From: Desulfovibrio sp.
Lineage (GTDB): Bacteria; Desulfobacterota; Desulfovibrionia; Desulfovibrionales; Desulfovibrionaceae
Assembly: GCA_016284885.1 (NCBI GenBank)
Contig: JAEEPQ010000006.1
Location: 1 to 42,092 of the forward strand
Length of the DNA stretch: 42,092 bases
Direction: 5' to 3'
The notes under the pieces are model-generated. The model searched no databases. It saw only the letters and a program-made list of their open reading frames with translations, and was not told where the DNA came from. Every line of letters begins with the position of its first letter. The first letter of the stretch is position 1. Both the position numbers and the translations under genes were made by a program. Shown here in pieces: positions 33,701 through 41,977 of the stretch.

Positions 33701-34374
33701 GCGCCTGCCTTGGCAACGGCCTGAATGACGTTGTTGGTAATGCAGCCGGCCTGGCAGACGACGGTCATGGTCTCGAGATCGATGCTCTTGATGAAGGACA
33801 TGCGGGTCATGCTGACGATGACCGTCCGCTTGCGGGCGGGCACGGCGCCGCCGGTCATGCCGGAACCGCCGCCGCGGGGAATGAGGGCGAACTTGAGGTC
33901 GTTGGCGAGCCTAACGAGGGCCGCCACCTGCTCTGCGGTATCGGGCTCGACCACGGCCAGGGGAAGCTCCATGCGCAGATCCGTGGCGTCGGTCTCGGCG
34001 GCCACGAGGGAGGCGGGATCGGAAAGAATGCCCTCAAGGGGTAGGATCTTGCGCAGCTCTTCGATAAGGTGGCTACGGAACTCAAGCTCGGCTTCGTGGG
34101 CCGACCAGAACATCGTGATGCCTTCGCTGATCACGGTGGCGTAGTAATGGGCCAGCGAAATGGACTCGCGCTCGTAGCGCTCCTGCACGCTCGAGCGCAC
34201 CGTGTCCGCATTGACAAAGGGGTTGTAGGCCGCAAGGAAAAGCTCCTCGGCAATGGAGATGGCAAGCTGCCTCACGGATTCGGGCCAGCCCTCGAAGTCG
34301 TCGATGTTGATGCGCAGGATACGGTTGACGACGAAGTCGGGCGATATGGAGATGTGGGGGCCCTTCTGCGGCAT
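30748..34374 (-). CDS. Large FAD/Fe-S oxidoreductase, D-lactate dehydrogenase/glycolate oxidase-like
   Basis: A 1208-residue fusion. Residues 1-115 are an unassigned helical N terminus. About 120-330 is an FAD-binding (PCMH) domain with PRGGGSGMTGGAVP and SSIGGNVSENAGG. About 380-700 is a flavin oxidase C domain with SHMHAGDGNCHVNIP and GEHGIGITK. Two 4Fe-4S motifs follow (CTRCGKCKSVCP near 728, CTACGRCMSQCP near 795). Cys-rich CCG domains come next (CCGYP, SCPTC, CHCPW, CCGESG, SCPSC between 950 and 1135), and a Lys/Ala tail ends it. It combines GlcD- and GlcF-like parts, so it likely oxidises a 2-hydroxy acid such as D-lactate and passes electrons toward the membrane. The ATG at 34374 follows GGGGAGGA. 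Confidence 0.88.
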   Translation of the reverse strand: MPQKGPHISISPDFVVNRILRINIDDFEGWPESVRQLAISIAEELFLAAYNPFVNADTVRSSVQERYERESISLAHYYATVISEGITMFWSAHEAELEFRSHLIEELRKILPLEGILSDPASLVAAETDATDLRMELPLAVVEPDTAEQVAALVRLANDLKFALIPRGGGSGMTGGAVPARKRTVIVSMTRMSFIKSIDLETMTVVCQAGCITNNVIQAVAKAGALFSVDPASKQASSIGGNVSENAGGPMAFEYGTTIDNLLWWRMVTPTGEIISVERENHPRHKILPDETAVFAVKDISGGVRSIVHLKGNEIRLPGLGKDVTNKALGGLPGVQKEGTDGIITEVCFTIHPKPKFSRVMALEFFGRSMRPAAVVVRELVALRNKIREEGDYARISALEEFNAKYVQAIDYQTKSTQYEGQPISVIIVQVDGDDPYLLDKCVNDIVDVVDRQEFVDIAVARDEAEGERFWEDRHRLSLIAKRTSGFKINEDVVIPITRIPDFAQFLEQVNLECTAHAYRRAMQEIGALYGFPMEDKSFNKEFTYVSKAALGGVLCTDVSDTELLQRCRDFFVQLRGKYPKLARKIDKIEARMEASRLVVASHMHAGDGNCHVNIPVNSNDADMLRHCEEVVERIMTKCQEMGGVVSGEHGIGITKIHFLSQKRMDEFKEFKEHVDPREVMNPAKLVTHDLPVRPYTFSFNRLIQDISESGLPDKDKLISILTSVQTCTRCGKCKSVCPMASPERSLQFHPRNKNMAYGMLVEAIYYAQINNGRIDEEILRELRRQVEHCTACGRCMSQCPMKIPSGEVALTLRAMLGHEDAGGHPLKEKVLDWVVKDVSQRVPKLAKLASVGQKMGNRFLHFVPESWRRRLESPAFSGPGPAMGYTNLYESLKVQRGNVFAPAEFKEGMDAVLYFPGCGGALFYDRIGLSTVMLLLKAGYAVAVPPSHLCCGYPLLAAGMDTEYEDNMARDRQYLASMLRSLAQKGFACRHVVTSCPTCLDSLERFGLNEEFPDLKIVDAVQLALPSLEQRVPAEERKTLPAGTSLFYHGSCHCPWAGVHRVKGHQMLMKAVNAFSGAELVLSPGCCGESGMGAITSPEIYNRLRERKIKRLKAAMGEAYDGVFLVSCPSCKIGIARCLINLKRRNHVVHVAEFLAGVIDGEDRRQSFRRRVQEARGEVRVVQLGAPASAPAKPAAKSVDKGSKPAL

Positions 34375-34510
34375 GGAACAATCCTCCCCTCGCAAGCGAG
34401 CTTGACTAGAGATTTTTTAAAAAAGCAAGATACGTCCAAGCGCCACGCATGGCAAGAGCCAGTTCTGCCTGCATTTTCGGCCGAATACGCCCAAAGGAAG
34501 CACCCAGCCC

Positions 34511-35392
34511 ATGACTGCCAACATCCTGTCCCTAGCCGCACGGCTCTTCGACGCCATAGAAGGCCTTTTCGAAAGCACCTCCTCGCAGAAGCGCATCGCC
34601 AAGGTCTTCCTGTGGACCTACCTGCTGGCGCTGGCCACCGTCGAATGCCGCCTGCGGGGGCTGGTTCCGGAGGGCCTGGCGCGGTTCACGCCCACAAGCC
34701 ACTTCGCTGCCGTGCAGCTGGCCTTCACCCTTATCCTCGCCATGGAGATTCTGGAGCTCATCCTGACCATACCGAACTCCTTCGCGCAGTCCATGGGCAA
34801 GCAGCTCGAGATTCTGGCGCTCATCCACCTGCGCAACGCCTTCAAGGAGCTGACCCACCTGTCCGAGCCCGTCAGCGGTTCCCCTAGCCTCGCCTACATC
34901 TGCGCAACAACGGCGACGGCACTCTGCATCTTCGTCGCCCTCGGTATCTACTGCCGCATGGCAGACATGCGGAAGTCCGCGGCCCTCAGCGAGCAGACGC
35001 CCCACTACATTGCCTGCAAGAAGCTGCTGGCGCTCGTGCTGCTCGCCTTCTTTGCCGTGGCCGCCGGCATGGAGCTCTGGGAGGATGCAGAGGGACGGCA
35101 TGACCTGCATTTCTTCCAGACCATCTACACGGCGCTCATCTTCTCCGACATCGCCGTCGTCCTCCTGGCCCAGCAGTTCATGCCATCCTTCCACGCCGTC
35201 TTCCGCAACTCCGGCTTCGTCATGGGAACGCTCCTCATGCGCCTCTCCTTCTCGGCGGAGCACCCTCTGGACATCGCCGTAAGCCTCTTCGCCACGCTCT
35301 ACGTGCTTGCATTGACCTATGCCGTCAACCGCTTCCCGCCAAGCCTTCTGCACAATGTCTCTGAAGACGGGGACGACAAGCCGGAACCGTAG
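34511..35392 (+). CDS. Multi-pass membrane protein of unknown function
   Basis: A 293-residue inner-membrane protein with about seven hydrophobic segments (for example VFLWTYLLALATVE, VQLAFTLILAMEILELILTI, LLALVLLAFFAVAAGMELW). An amphipathic N-terminal helix and a short acidic tail flank them. I recognise no functional motif. It is divergent from the large oxidoreductase, sharing a gap of 136 bases, which may reflect joint regulation but nothing else links them. Confidence 0.8.
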   Translation: MTANILSLAARLFDAIEGLFESTSSQKRIAKVFLWTYLLALATVECRLRGLVPEGLARFTPTSHFAAVQLAFTLILAMEILELILTIPNSFAQSMGKQLEILALIHLRNAFKELTHLSEPVSGSPSLAYICATTATALCIFVALGIYCRMADMRKSAALSEQTPHYIACKKLLALVLLAFFAVAAGMELWEDAEGRHDLHFFQTIYTALIFSDIAVVLLAQQFMPSFHAVFRNSGFVMGTLLMRLSFSAEHPLDIAVSLFATLYVLALTYAVNRFPPSLLHNVSEDGDDKPEP

Positions 35393-35543
35393 GCGCGCCA
35401 CGCCCCGCAGTGCAGGCAAAAAATTTGTACCAAGGCTGTGCCACAACGGAAATTACGTGGCAAAAATTCCTTAAATCTTTTGTTTCCCTGCTGTTTTCCG
35501 GCAGTTAGACCGCTAGTGCAAGGGATTTCCAGTGCCTGGCCCG

Positions 35544-35573
35544 TTGACAGGCGCTTCGGCCCTCTGCTATCCA
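35544..35573 (+). promoter_or_regulatory. Candidate promoter of the 122-residue protein gene
   Basis: A perfect TTGACA at 35544-35549 and a weak TATCCA at 35568-35573 are 18 bases apart. The leader to the ATG at 35613 would be about 33 bases. Further upstream, TGCCAC (35439-35444) and GTGGCA (35457-35462) form a short hairpin that may end the previous gene. Confidence 0.45.
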
Positions 35574-35612
35574 CCAACCCATTCATCTATTAAGCTTCAC
35601 GGGGGAGGCGAC

Positions 35613-35981
35613 ATGGAAGGACAGGACAGGAACCTGGCTGAGATATGCCTGAAGGTCGACGGTTGCGAAGACTTCGTCTTCAAGGGACGGATTTTCTCCG
35701 AATGCTCCTGGTACGACGAGGAGTTCGGCATCCAGACCCGCCAGAAGCTCTATGTCACGGACACCAGCGACCAGGTCTACTACATTGTCCGCTCCGGCGC
35801 CGAGAAGTCCCGCAAGGCCTACCGCCTCTCCTTCGACAACGGCCTCTACACCATCTGGAACGGTTCATTCCAGATCAGCCTGACCGCTGAGATGCTCAAG
35901 GTTGCCCTGCGTAGCCTCTGCGGGCTCAAGGAAGAGATCGAGCCTGCCGTCGACGAGATGCTCGGCGCAGTCAACGCCTAG
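35613..35981 (+). CDS. Unassigned small protein (122 aa)
   Basis: A soluble 122-residue protein with no motif I recognise. The start at 35613 is set by GGGGGAGG at 35601-35608. It reads as a compact alpha/beta domain, with alternating hydrophobic strands (FVFKGRIFSECSWYDEEFG, KLYVTDTSDQVYYIVRSG) and a C-terminal helix. It stands alone with its own candidate promoter and a terminator, so it is probably a monocistronic gene. Confidence 0.75.
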   Translation: MEGQDRNLAEICLKVDGCEDFVFKGRIFSECSWYDEEFGIQTRQKLYVTDTSDQVYYIVRSGAEKSRKAYRLSFDNGLYTIWNGSFQISLTAEMLKVALRSLCGLKEEIEPAVDEMLGAVNA

Positions 35982-36019
35982 CCACCCGCAGCACCCGAAT
36001 TACGCCTGCGTATTTTCAC

Positions 36020-36052
36020 GGCGCTTCCGGCCTCTTGCCGGATGCGCCTTTG
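36020..36052. terminator. Terminator between convergent genes
   Basis: A 12-bp stem with one mismatch (36020-36031 with 36037-36048) and a 5-base loop is followed by CTTT-rich sequence. It lies 38 bases after the 122-residue protein and faces the DUF721 gene. Confidence 0.65.
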
Positions 36053-36157
36053 TCATTTTCCGACGTTCGGACTGTCTGAACCGTCCTGAGAGGCTTCGCC
36101 GCCTGAAGCGCCGGAACTTTCCCCGCAGCGCTGGCCGTCCTGCGCATTCCTGCCATC

Positions 36158-36679
36158 CTAGCTATCTTGGCCATCAAGGCCGGCAAAGGACCGGTAGCAG
36201 CGCGCCACCGGCGAATCAGGATCCATCTCTGCAAGCCACCGGCCTGTGGGACGCTCTGCGGGCCTGGGCGCAGGCGGGGCCGGCTCTTCATCCGCCTCCG
36301 GGGGCCTGTCGAGGCCCTTTCTGCCCTGGAGGGCCATGATCTGGCACTCCTCGAGCCAGGGCTTTTCAAAGAAGGCGTTGGCCCTTGCCACTATCTCCTC
36401 GCGCAGGAAGCCGAGTTCGGTCATGGCCATGCCGTCCTCGGCGCCCACGAGCAGGCGCTTATCCCTGTGGCCGAGGGGCACGGCCAGAAGGGCGATGTCG
36501 CCGCCCATGACGAGCTTCCAGTTGCGCCACAGTTCGCAGAACTCCCGGCGCATGGCATCGCCGCCGGCCAGCGCGTCCAGCAGACGCGCCAAGCCGCTGT
36601 CCGCGCGTTCGACGGACAGGCTGCGCTTCTTCAAGCGCTCCTTGAGCGCCGCATTTGCCTCTTCCTGCGTCTGCGCCAT
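36158..36679 (-). CDS. DUF721 (DciA-like) protein
   Basis: A 173-residue protein. Residues 30-110 fit DUF721, the family that includes the helicase-loader protein DciA: FCELWRNWKLVMGGDIALLAVPLGHRDKRLLVGAEDGMAMTEL follows the 'W..vvG..ia....P.....g.L.v.v....w..eL' pattern (shown here in part only as a description). The C-terminal 60 residues are Pro/Glu/Arg rich and probably disordered. A replication-initiation role is possible by family but cannot be confirmed here. Confidence 0.7.
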   Translation of the reverse strand: MAQTQEEANAALKERLKKRSLSVERADSGLARLLDALAGGDAMRREFCELWRNWKLVMGGDIALLAVPLGHRDKRLLVGAEDGMAMTELGFLREEIVARANAFFEKPWLEECQIMALQGRKGLDRPPEADEEPAPPAPRPAERPTGRWLAEMDPDSPVARCYRSFAGLDGQDS

Positions 36680-36822
36680 GCCTCTGCCTCCGACAGGAAG
36701 CCTATCCTCAAGGCGACCGCCCCGTCCACTCCTTTGACCGGCCCCGCCCCGACCGGCAGCTCGGACAAAGCATTTGGAATGCCAAGGGTAGAGCCCTTAA
36801 CTGGCCGTTTTTCCGTCATGTA

Positions 36823-36851
36823 TTGACTTTATAAAAATATCCGAATATATT
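36823..36851 (+). promoter_or_regulatory. Promoter of sahR-ahcY with overlapping operator
   Basis: TTGACT (36823-36828) and TATATT (36846-36851) are exactly 17 bases apart. An inverted repeat ATATCCGAATAT at 36837-36848 lies in the spacer and the -10. This places a repressor site where it would block polymerase, as expected for autoregulation by the ArsR-type protein encoded next. Confidence 0.65.
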
Positions 36852-36893
36852 GTATCAAGCTATGTTGATGAATAGCTTCCCTAGGAGGCCCCC

Positions 36894-37865
36894 GTGACCG
36901 TCACCCTTTTCAAAGCCCTCGCCGATGCAACGCGAATCCGCCTGCTCCGGCTCCTGATCAAGCACGAACTCTCCGTCAACGAACTGGTGAAGGTGCTCAA
37001 GATGGGCCAGTCCCGCATCTCCCGGCACCTGCGCGTGCTCTCTGATGCAGGGCTTCTGACCAATCGCCGCGACGGCCTGTGGGTCTTCTACCACGCCAAC
37101 GCCGACGGGGAGCAGAAGGACTTTCTCAGGGCCGTCGCCCCCTATCTCGAGGACATCCCCCAAGGGCCGGAAGACACGGTGCACTGCAACCGCCTGCTGG
37201 AGGAGAAGAACGCCAAGACCCGGCAGTTCTTCAACAGCGTGGCCGAAGACTGGGACAACCTCAGCAAAGAGGTGCTCGAGGGCTTTGACCTGCCGCAGAC
37301 CGTGTGCGACGTCATGCCGGAACGCTGCCGGCTCGCCGTGGATCTCGGCTGCGGCACGGGAACGGTGCTGGTGCGCATGCTGTCCCGTGCTGAGGGCGTC
37401 GTCGGCGTCGACGGCTCACAGGCCATGCTCGACATCTGCCGCAAGCGCTTCTCTGACATTCCCGGCGCAGAGCAGAAGATTTCCCTACGCCTCGGCGGTC
37501 TCGACCATCTGCCCCTGCGCGACCAGGAGGCGGACTTCGCCTCCATCAACCTGGTGCTCCACCATCTGGAGGAGCTCAGCCCAGCGCTTGCCGAGGCAAG
37601 ACGCATCCTGAACGGCCAGGGCAGGCTCTTCATCTCGGACTTTCTGCGCCACGACGACGAGACCATGCGAACCCGCTTCGGCGACCGCTGGCTCGGCTTC
37701 GAGGAAAGCAAGCTGGCCATCTTCCTGCGCGAAGCGGGCTTCAACCGCACGCACATCCGCAAGCAGAAGGTCGGCCGGGGCCTCACGCTGCTTCTGGTCA
37801 CCTCCTATGTGGATCCGGGCTCTTCCCGCCTCACACTCTCTCCGCCAACAACTTCTTCCCTCTAA
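36894..37865 (+). CDS. sahR: ArsR-family regulator fused to a SAM-binding methyltransferase domain (SahR-like)
   Basis: A 323-residue two-domain regulator from GTG 36894, after AGGAGG at 36883-36888. Residues 1-90 are an ArsR winged helix (LFKALADATRIRLLRLL, with QSRISRHLRVLSDAGLL as recognition region). Residues 110-300 are a class I methyltransferase fold with LGCGTGTVL as the SAM-binding loop and DFASINLVLHHLEE. It lies 24 bases before ahcY. SahR proteins of Desulfovibrionales are known to repress S-adenosylhomocysteine recycling genes. The methyltransferase domain is probably a SAM/SAH sensor here rather than an enzyme. Confidence 0.9.
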   Translation: MTVTLFKALADATRIRLLRLLIKHELSVNELVKVLKMGQSRISRHLRVLSDAGLLTNRRDGLWVFYHANADGEQKDFLRAVAPYLEDIPQGPEDTVHCNRLLEEKNAKTRQFFNSVAEDWDNLSKEVLEGFDLPQTVCDVMPERCRLAVDLGCGTGTVLVRMLSRAEGVVGVDGSQAMLDICRKRFSDIPGAEQKISLRLGGLDHLPLRDQEADFASINLVLHHLEELSPALAEARRILNGQGRLFISDFLRHDDETMRTRFGDRWLGFEESKLAIFLREAGFNRTHIRKQKVGRGLTLLLVTSYVDPGSSRLTLSPPTTSSL

Positions 37866-37889
37866 CACGCACTCGCAAGGAATCGCACA

Positions 37890-39314
37890 ATGGTTAAAGA
37901 TCTTGATCTGTCGCTGGACTATCTGGTGAAGGACATTGAACAGGCCGATTTCGGACGCAAGGAAATGCAGCTCTCCGAACGCGAAATGCCGGGCCTCATG
38001 GAATGCATCAAGAAGTACGGTCCGGAAAAGCCCCTCAAGGGCGTGCGCATCACGGGCTCCCTGCACATGACCATCCAGACGGCCATGCTCATCAAGACCC
38101 TCTACGAACTTGGCGCCGACATACGCTGGGCCTCATGCAACATCTTCTCCACGCAGGACCATGCGGCCGCGGCCATTGCCGCCGACGGTCTCGCCAAGGT
38201 CTTCGCCTGGAAGGGCGAGTCGCTGGAAGACTACTGGTGGTGCACTGAGATGGCGCAGACCTGGCCCGACGGCAAGGGCCCCGACCTCATCGTCGACGAC
38301 GGCGGCGACGCGACCCTGCTCATCCACAAGGGCTACGCCTGCGAGGAGGATCCCTCCCTCTTCGACCAGCCGGCCTCCTGCGAGGAGGAAGCCGTAATCA
38401 TGGCTCGCCTCAAGGCCCGCTACGAGAAGGATCCCCGCCACTGGCACGAGATCGCCGCCCATGTGAAGGGCGTTTCCGAAGAGACCACCACCGGCGTGCA
38501 CCGCCTCTACCAGCTCGCCGCCCAGGGCAAGCTCCTCTTCCCGGCCATCAACGTCAACGACTCGGTCACCAAGTCCAAGTTCGACAACCTCTACGGCTGC
38601 CGCGAGTCCCTGGCCGACGGCATCAAGCGCGCCACCGACATCATGATCGCCGGCAAGGTCGTCATGGTCTGCGGCTACGGCGACGTGGGCAAGGGCTGCG
38701 CCCAGTCCATGCGCGGCTTCGGCGCCCGCGTGCTGGTCTCCGAAATCGATCCCATCTGCGCCCTGCAGGCCGCCATGGAGGGCTTCGAAGTCTGCACCAT
38801 GGAAGACGCCCTGCCCATCGCCGACATCTACGTCACCTGCACCGGCAACGTGCACGTCATCACCGGCAAGCACATGGAGCAGATGAAGGACGAAGCCATC
38901 GTCTGCAACATCGGCCACTTCGACAGCGAAATCGAGATGTCCTACCTCACCTCCACCGCAGGCTGCGTGAGGACCAACATCAAGCCCCAGGTGGACAAGT
39001 GGAAGCTGCTCTCCGGCCGCTCCATCATCGTGCTCGCCGAAGGTCGCCTCGTGAATCTGGGCTGCGCCACGGGCCACGCCAGCTTCGTCATGTCCAACAG
39101 CTTCACCAATCAGACTTTGGCCCAGCTGCGCCTCTGGCAGGACAAGACCCTCGAGAAGAAGGTCTACACCCTGCCCAAGGATCTGGACGAGGAAGTGGCC
39201 CGCCTGCACCTTGGCCGCATCGGCGCCAAGCTCACCAGGCTCACCCAGGAGCAGGCCGACTACCTCGGCATCACGGTTGAAGGCCCCTACAAGCCCGACA
39301 ACTACCGCTACTAG
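37890..39314 (+). CDS. ahcY: Adenosylhomocysteinase
   Basis: NAD-dependent hydrolase cleaving S-adenosylhomocysteine to adenosine and homocysteine, completing methyl-cycle recycling in the cytoplasm. The 474-residue protein is full length: [16 protein letters not shown] with substrate His, [31 protein letters not shown] with the catalytic Lys/Asp, the NAD-binding [10 protein letters not shown], and the end PYKPDNYRY. It is cotranscribed with sahR and followed by a long hairpin. Confidence 0.98.
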   Translation: MVKDLDLSLDYLVKDIEQADFGRKEMQLSEREMPGLMECIKKYGPEKPLKGVRITGSLHMTIQTAMLIKTLYELGADIRWASCNIFSTQDHAAAAIAADGLAKVFAWKGESLEDYWWCTEMAQTWPDGKGPDLIVDDGGDATLLIHKGYACEEDPSLFDQPASCEEEAVIMARLKARYEKDPRHWHEIAAHVKGVSEETTTGVHRLYQLAAQGKLLFPAINVNDSVTKSKFDNLYGCRESLADGIKRATDIMIAGKVVMVCGYGDVGKGCAQSMRGFGARVLVSEIDPICALQAAMEGFEVCTMEDALPIADIYVTCTGNVHVITGKHMEQMKDEAIVCNIGHFDSEIEMSYLTSTAGCVRTNIKPQVDKWKLLSGRSIIVLAEGRLVNLGCATGHASFVMSNSFTNQTLAQLRLWQDKTLEKKVYTLPKDLDEEVARLHLGRIGAKLTRLTQEQADYLGITVEGPYKPDNYRY

Positions 39315-39346
39315 CCCGCCGGCAGCAGGCACAAGCGCATCTTGCA

Positions 39347-39379
39347 GGGCGCGCGCCGGAAAGCTTCCGGCGCGCGCCC
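39347..39379 (+). terminator. Hairpin after ahcY
   Basis: A 15-bp perfect GC-rich stem (39347-39361 with 39365-39379) has a 3-base loop. The T-run is weak (TTGCGTT), so a stable but possibly less efficient terminator. The gap from here to rnhA shows no other feature. Confidence 0.7.
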
Positions 39380-39548
39380 TTGCGTTCGGCATGCGCCCTG
39401 GAACCTGGGATTTGTTGCGATACATGCTTCGACCCGTCAAGAACCCTCCTGAGTTCGTTCTCTTCCATTGCTGGCGACCCGTCCAGCTTTAGGGTATGCT
39501 TCCCTTTCCCCATCCGCCCGCAAAGGCCCCATTTCCCAAGGAATACGC

Positions 39549-40022
39549 TTGAAACACGTCATCATCTACACAGACGGCTCCTGCCTCGGCAATCCCGGCG
39601 CCGGCGGGTGGTCCGCCATCCTTACATTGAAGGGCTCCAAGGCCCGCAAGGAGATCTGCGGCGGCTTCTCCCACACCACCAACAACCGCATGGAGATCCT
39701 GGCGGCCGTCAACGCTCTGGACCTCCTGACGGAGCCCTGCGAGGTCACCCTCCATTCCGATTCGCAGTACCTGTGCAACGCCGTCCAGAAGGGCTGGCTT
39801 GCCAGCTGGATCCGGCATGCCTGGATCAAGAGCGACAAGAAGCCCGTCAAGAACGTGGATCTCTGGATGCGGCTCGTGCCTCTGCTCAAGACCCACAAGG
39901 TCACCTTCAAGTGGCTGCGCGGCCACGCTGGCCATGCGGAGAACGAGCGCTGCGACGAGCTGGCCAGGGACTGCGCGGCCAGAAAGGAACTGCCGGAAGA
40001 TGCCGGCTACGAAGAGGAATAG
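39549..40022 (+). CDS. rnhA: Ribonuclease HI
   Basis: Cytoplasmic endonuclease cutting the RNA strand of RNA-DNA hybrids, 157 residues. The TTG at 39549 gives the family start (KHVIIYTDGSCLGNPG) with AAGGA eight bases before it. The catalytic acidic residues are Asp9, Glu in RMEILAAV, Asp in HSDSQY and Asp in CDELARD, and VTFKWLRGHAGH carries the catalytic His. All key residues are present. Confidence 0.96.
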   Translation: MKHVIIYTDGSCLGNPGAGGWSAILTLKGSKARKEICGGFSHTTNNRMEILAAVNALDLLTEPCEVTLHSDSQYLCNAVQKGWLASWIRHAWIKSDKKPVKNVDLWMRLVPLLKTHKVTFKWLRGHAGHAENERCDELARDCAARKELPEDAGYEEE

Positions 40023-40125
40023 GCCAGGCGGGGGCAGGGCGGGGGAGAGCCGTCCCGGAAGCCCCCAGCGCAACGACAAAAACAGGACATCCCTACCGCC
40101 GCCTGCGTGCGGCAAAGGCCACGCC

Positions 40126-40362
40126 ATGCACGACGAGATACCCTCCACGCCCCGCGCCGAGCAGACCGTCACCGTCCGCTTCATCCCCCAAGGCAGCGTC
40201 AGTACCGTCAAGCGGCCGAAGAACGTCCGCCAGCTCCTCCAGACCCTTGGCATCATGGAGGAGACGGCCCTCGTCATCCGGGACGGGCGGCTGCTGACCG
40301 AAGACCTGCCCATCCATCCCGGCCAGACCATCGACATCCAGCGCGTCGTTTCGGCAGGCTGA
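40126..40362 (+). CDS. ThiS/MoaD-like ubiquitin-fold protein ending in Ala-Gly
   Basis: A 78-residue protein with the beta-grasp sulfur-carrier pattern: VTVRFIPQGSVSTVKRPKN, then the helix VRQLLQTLGI, and the end IHPGQTIDIQRVVSAG. Sulfur carriers normally end Gly-Gly; here it is Ala-Gly, so thiocarboxylation may be altered or absent. It lies 27 bases before modD on the same strand. Family fold is fairly clear; the pathway (thiamin, molybdopterin or other) is not. Confidence 0.75.
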   Translation: MHDEIPSTPRAEQTVTVRFIPQGSVSTVKRPKNVRQLLQTLGIMEETALVIRDGRLLTEDLPIHPGQTIDIQRVVSAG

Positions 40363-40389
40363 GGCCCAAACCGCCTTCAGGAAAACCCC

Positions 40390-41253
40390 ATGTCCTTCCA
40401 CTTTTCCGATGCCTTCGCCGAGAGCCTCCTCCTCGAGGACTGCCCCTACGGCGACCTCACCACCGACGCCCTCGGCATAGGCGGGCTATCCGGCCGCATG
40501 AGCTTCTATCCCCGAGCTCCCCGCTGCACCGTTTCGGGGATCGCCTTGGCTGCCAAAATCCTGCGCAAGGCAGGCCTTGCCTGCGAGGAGCTGCTGGAAG
40601 ACGGCGCCCTGGCCGAAGGCTGTCCCTGCCTGCTCCAGGCCTCGGGCAGGGCCTCCGGGCTCCACAGCGCCTGGAAGATAGCCCAGAACGTGCTCGAATA
40701 CATGACCGGCATCGCCACCCGCACGGAGGAGCTTGTCGCCAATGCCCGCAAGGCACGGCCGAACATTGCCGTTGCCGTGACGCGCAAGAACTTTCCGGGC
40801 GCCAAGCGCATGTGCCTGGCCGCAGCCACGGACGGCGGCGCCTCGGTGCACAGGGCAGGGCTCTCCGAAAGCGTCCTCGTCTTCGACAGGCACACGCTCT
40901 TTCTGGACGGCGAAGACAAGATCACGGCCCTCAGGGAGCGTCTGCCTCTGATGCGGGCCAAGGCCCCCGAAAAGCGCCTCGTTGCCGAAGCGTCCACGCT
41001 GGAGGAGGCTTCCCGCCTTGCCGACATTGGCCTCGACGCCATCCAGCTCGACAAGTTCTCCCTCAGCGACCTTGCCGAAGCCTGCAGGCTCATCCGCCAG
41101 ACCTCTCCCGGCACCCTCGTGCTCGCGGCCGGCGGCATCAACGCCTCCAACGCCTACGAGACGGCTCTGCAGGGGCCGGACGTGCTCGTCACCAGCTGGG
41201 TCTACTTCGGCAAGCCCCAGGACATCCGCGTCGCCTTCGAACGCGACGCCTAA
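40390..41253 (+). CDS. modD: ModD, molybdenum-associated quinolinate phosphoribosyltransferase homologue
   Basis: A 287-residue member of the NadC-like fold best matching ModD, found with molybdate transport genes. Landmarks are EDCPYGDLTTDALGI at the start, LHSAWKIAQNVLEYMTGIATRT, VTRKNFPGAKR and GGASVHRAGLSESVLVF, which differ from NadC at substrate positions. The biochemical role of ModD is not settled. No modABC is near; the neighbours are a ThiS/MoaD-like protein and an M50 protease. NadC is the alternative but less likely. Confidence 0.85.
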   Translation: MSFHFSDAFAESLLLEDCPYGDLTTDALGIGGLSGRMSFYPRAPRCTVSGIALAAKILRKAGLACEELLEDGALAEGCPCLLQASGRASGLHSAWKIAQNVLEYMTGIATRTEELVANARKARPNIAVAVTRKNFPGAKRMCLAAATDGGASVHRAGLSESVLVFDRHTLFLDGEDKITALRERLPLMRAKAPEKRLVAEASTLEEASRLADIGLDAIQLDKFSLSDLAEACRLIRQTSPGTLVLAAGGINASNAYETALQGPDVLVTSWVYFGKPQDIRVAFERDA

Positions 41254-41271
41254 AGGAGCAGAACGCACGCC

Positions 41272-41955
41272 ATGCTCGATCTCTTCAGCGGCGCCGGCTT
41301 CGCCGAGTCGGTGCGCCACTTCGCCATCGTCTTCATCCCCGCCTTCCTCGGCATCATCCTCCACGAAGTGGGCCACGGCTGGGCAGCCCTCAAAATGGGC
41401 GACCCCACGGCCAAGCTCGCGGGGCGCATCACCCTCAACCCCCTGCCGCACATCGACCCCATGGGCCTTTTGTGCTTCTTGCTCACAAGCCTCTCCGGCG
41501 CCTTCGTCTTCGGCTGGGCCAAGCCCGTGCCCGTGAACATGCGCTGCTTCAGGGATCCCAGGAAGGGGATGCTGCTCTGCTCCCTGGCCGGCCCCGGCAC
41601 CAACGTCGTCCTGGCCTTCCTCTTTGCGGGGCTCCTCAAGCTCTTCCTCGTCCTCAATCCGGGCGTTCTCTACAGCGCCTCGCCTACGGAGGTCTTTCTG
41701 GCCTCCACGCTCTCCGCGGGCGTGAGCATCAACCTCTGCCTCGCCATTCTCAACATGCTCCCCGTCCCGCCTCTGGACGGCAGCAAGGTGCTGGCTTATT
41801 TTCTGCCTGCCCGCGCGGCCTTCTCCTATCTCGCCTGGCAGCGCTGGGGCTTTCTCGTCCTGCTGGTCCTGATCGTCGCGGGCCTGCTGGACAAGATTCT
41901 CGTTCCGCTTCTGCAGGGAAGCTACAAGCTCGTGCTGAGCCTCTTCGGCATCTAA
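41272..41955 (+). CDS. Site-2 protease family (M50) membrane metallopeptidase
   Basis: A 227-residue integral membrane zinc protease. The active-site motif HEVGH is at residues 31-35 in the first helix region, and the second zinc ligand Asp is in PVPPLDGSK near the third segment. Between them lies WAKPVPVN, common in the rhomboid-sized bacterial M50 subgroup. About six hydrophobic segments. It may cleave membrane-bound regulators; the target is unknown. It starts 18 bases after modD. Confidence 0.9.
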   Translation: MLDLFSGAGFAESVRHFAIVFIPAFLGIILHEVGHGWAALKMGDPTAKLAGRITLNPLPHIDPMGLLCFLLTSLSGAFVFGWAKPVPVNMRCFRDPRKGMLLCSLAGPGTNVVLAFLFAGLLKLFLVLNPGVLYSASPTEVFLASTLSAGVSINLCLAILNMLPVPPLDGSKVLAYFLPARAAFSYLAWQRWGFLVLLVLIVAGLLDKILVPLLQGSYKLVLSLFGI

Positions 41956-41977
41956 CTACCATTGAAGGATTTTTCCC

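Noticed and set aside
36852..36893. A SAH riboswitch before sahR-ahcY
   Set aside because: The leader after the predicted promoter is only about 40 bases, too short, and an operator explains control better.
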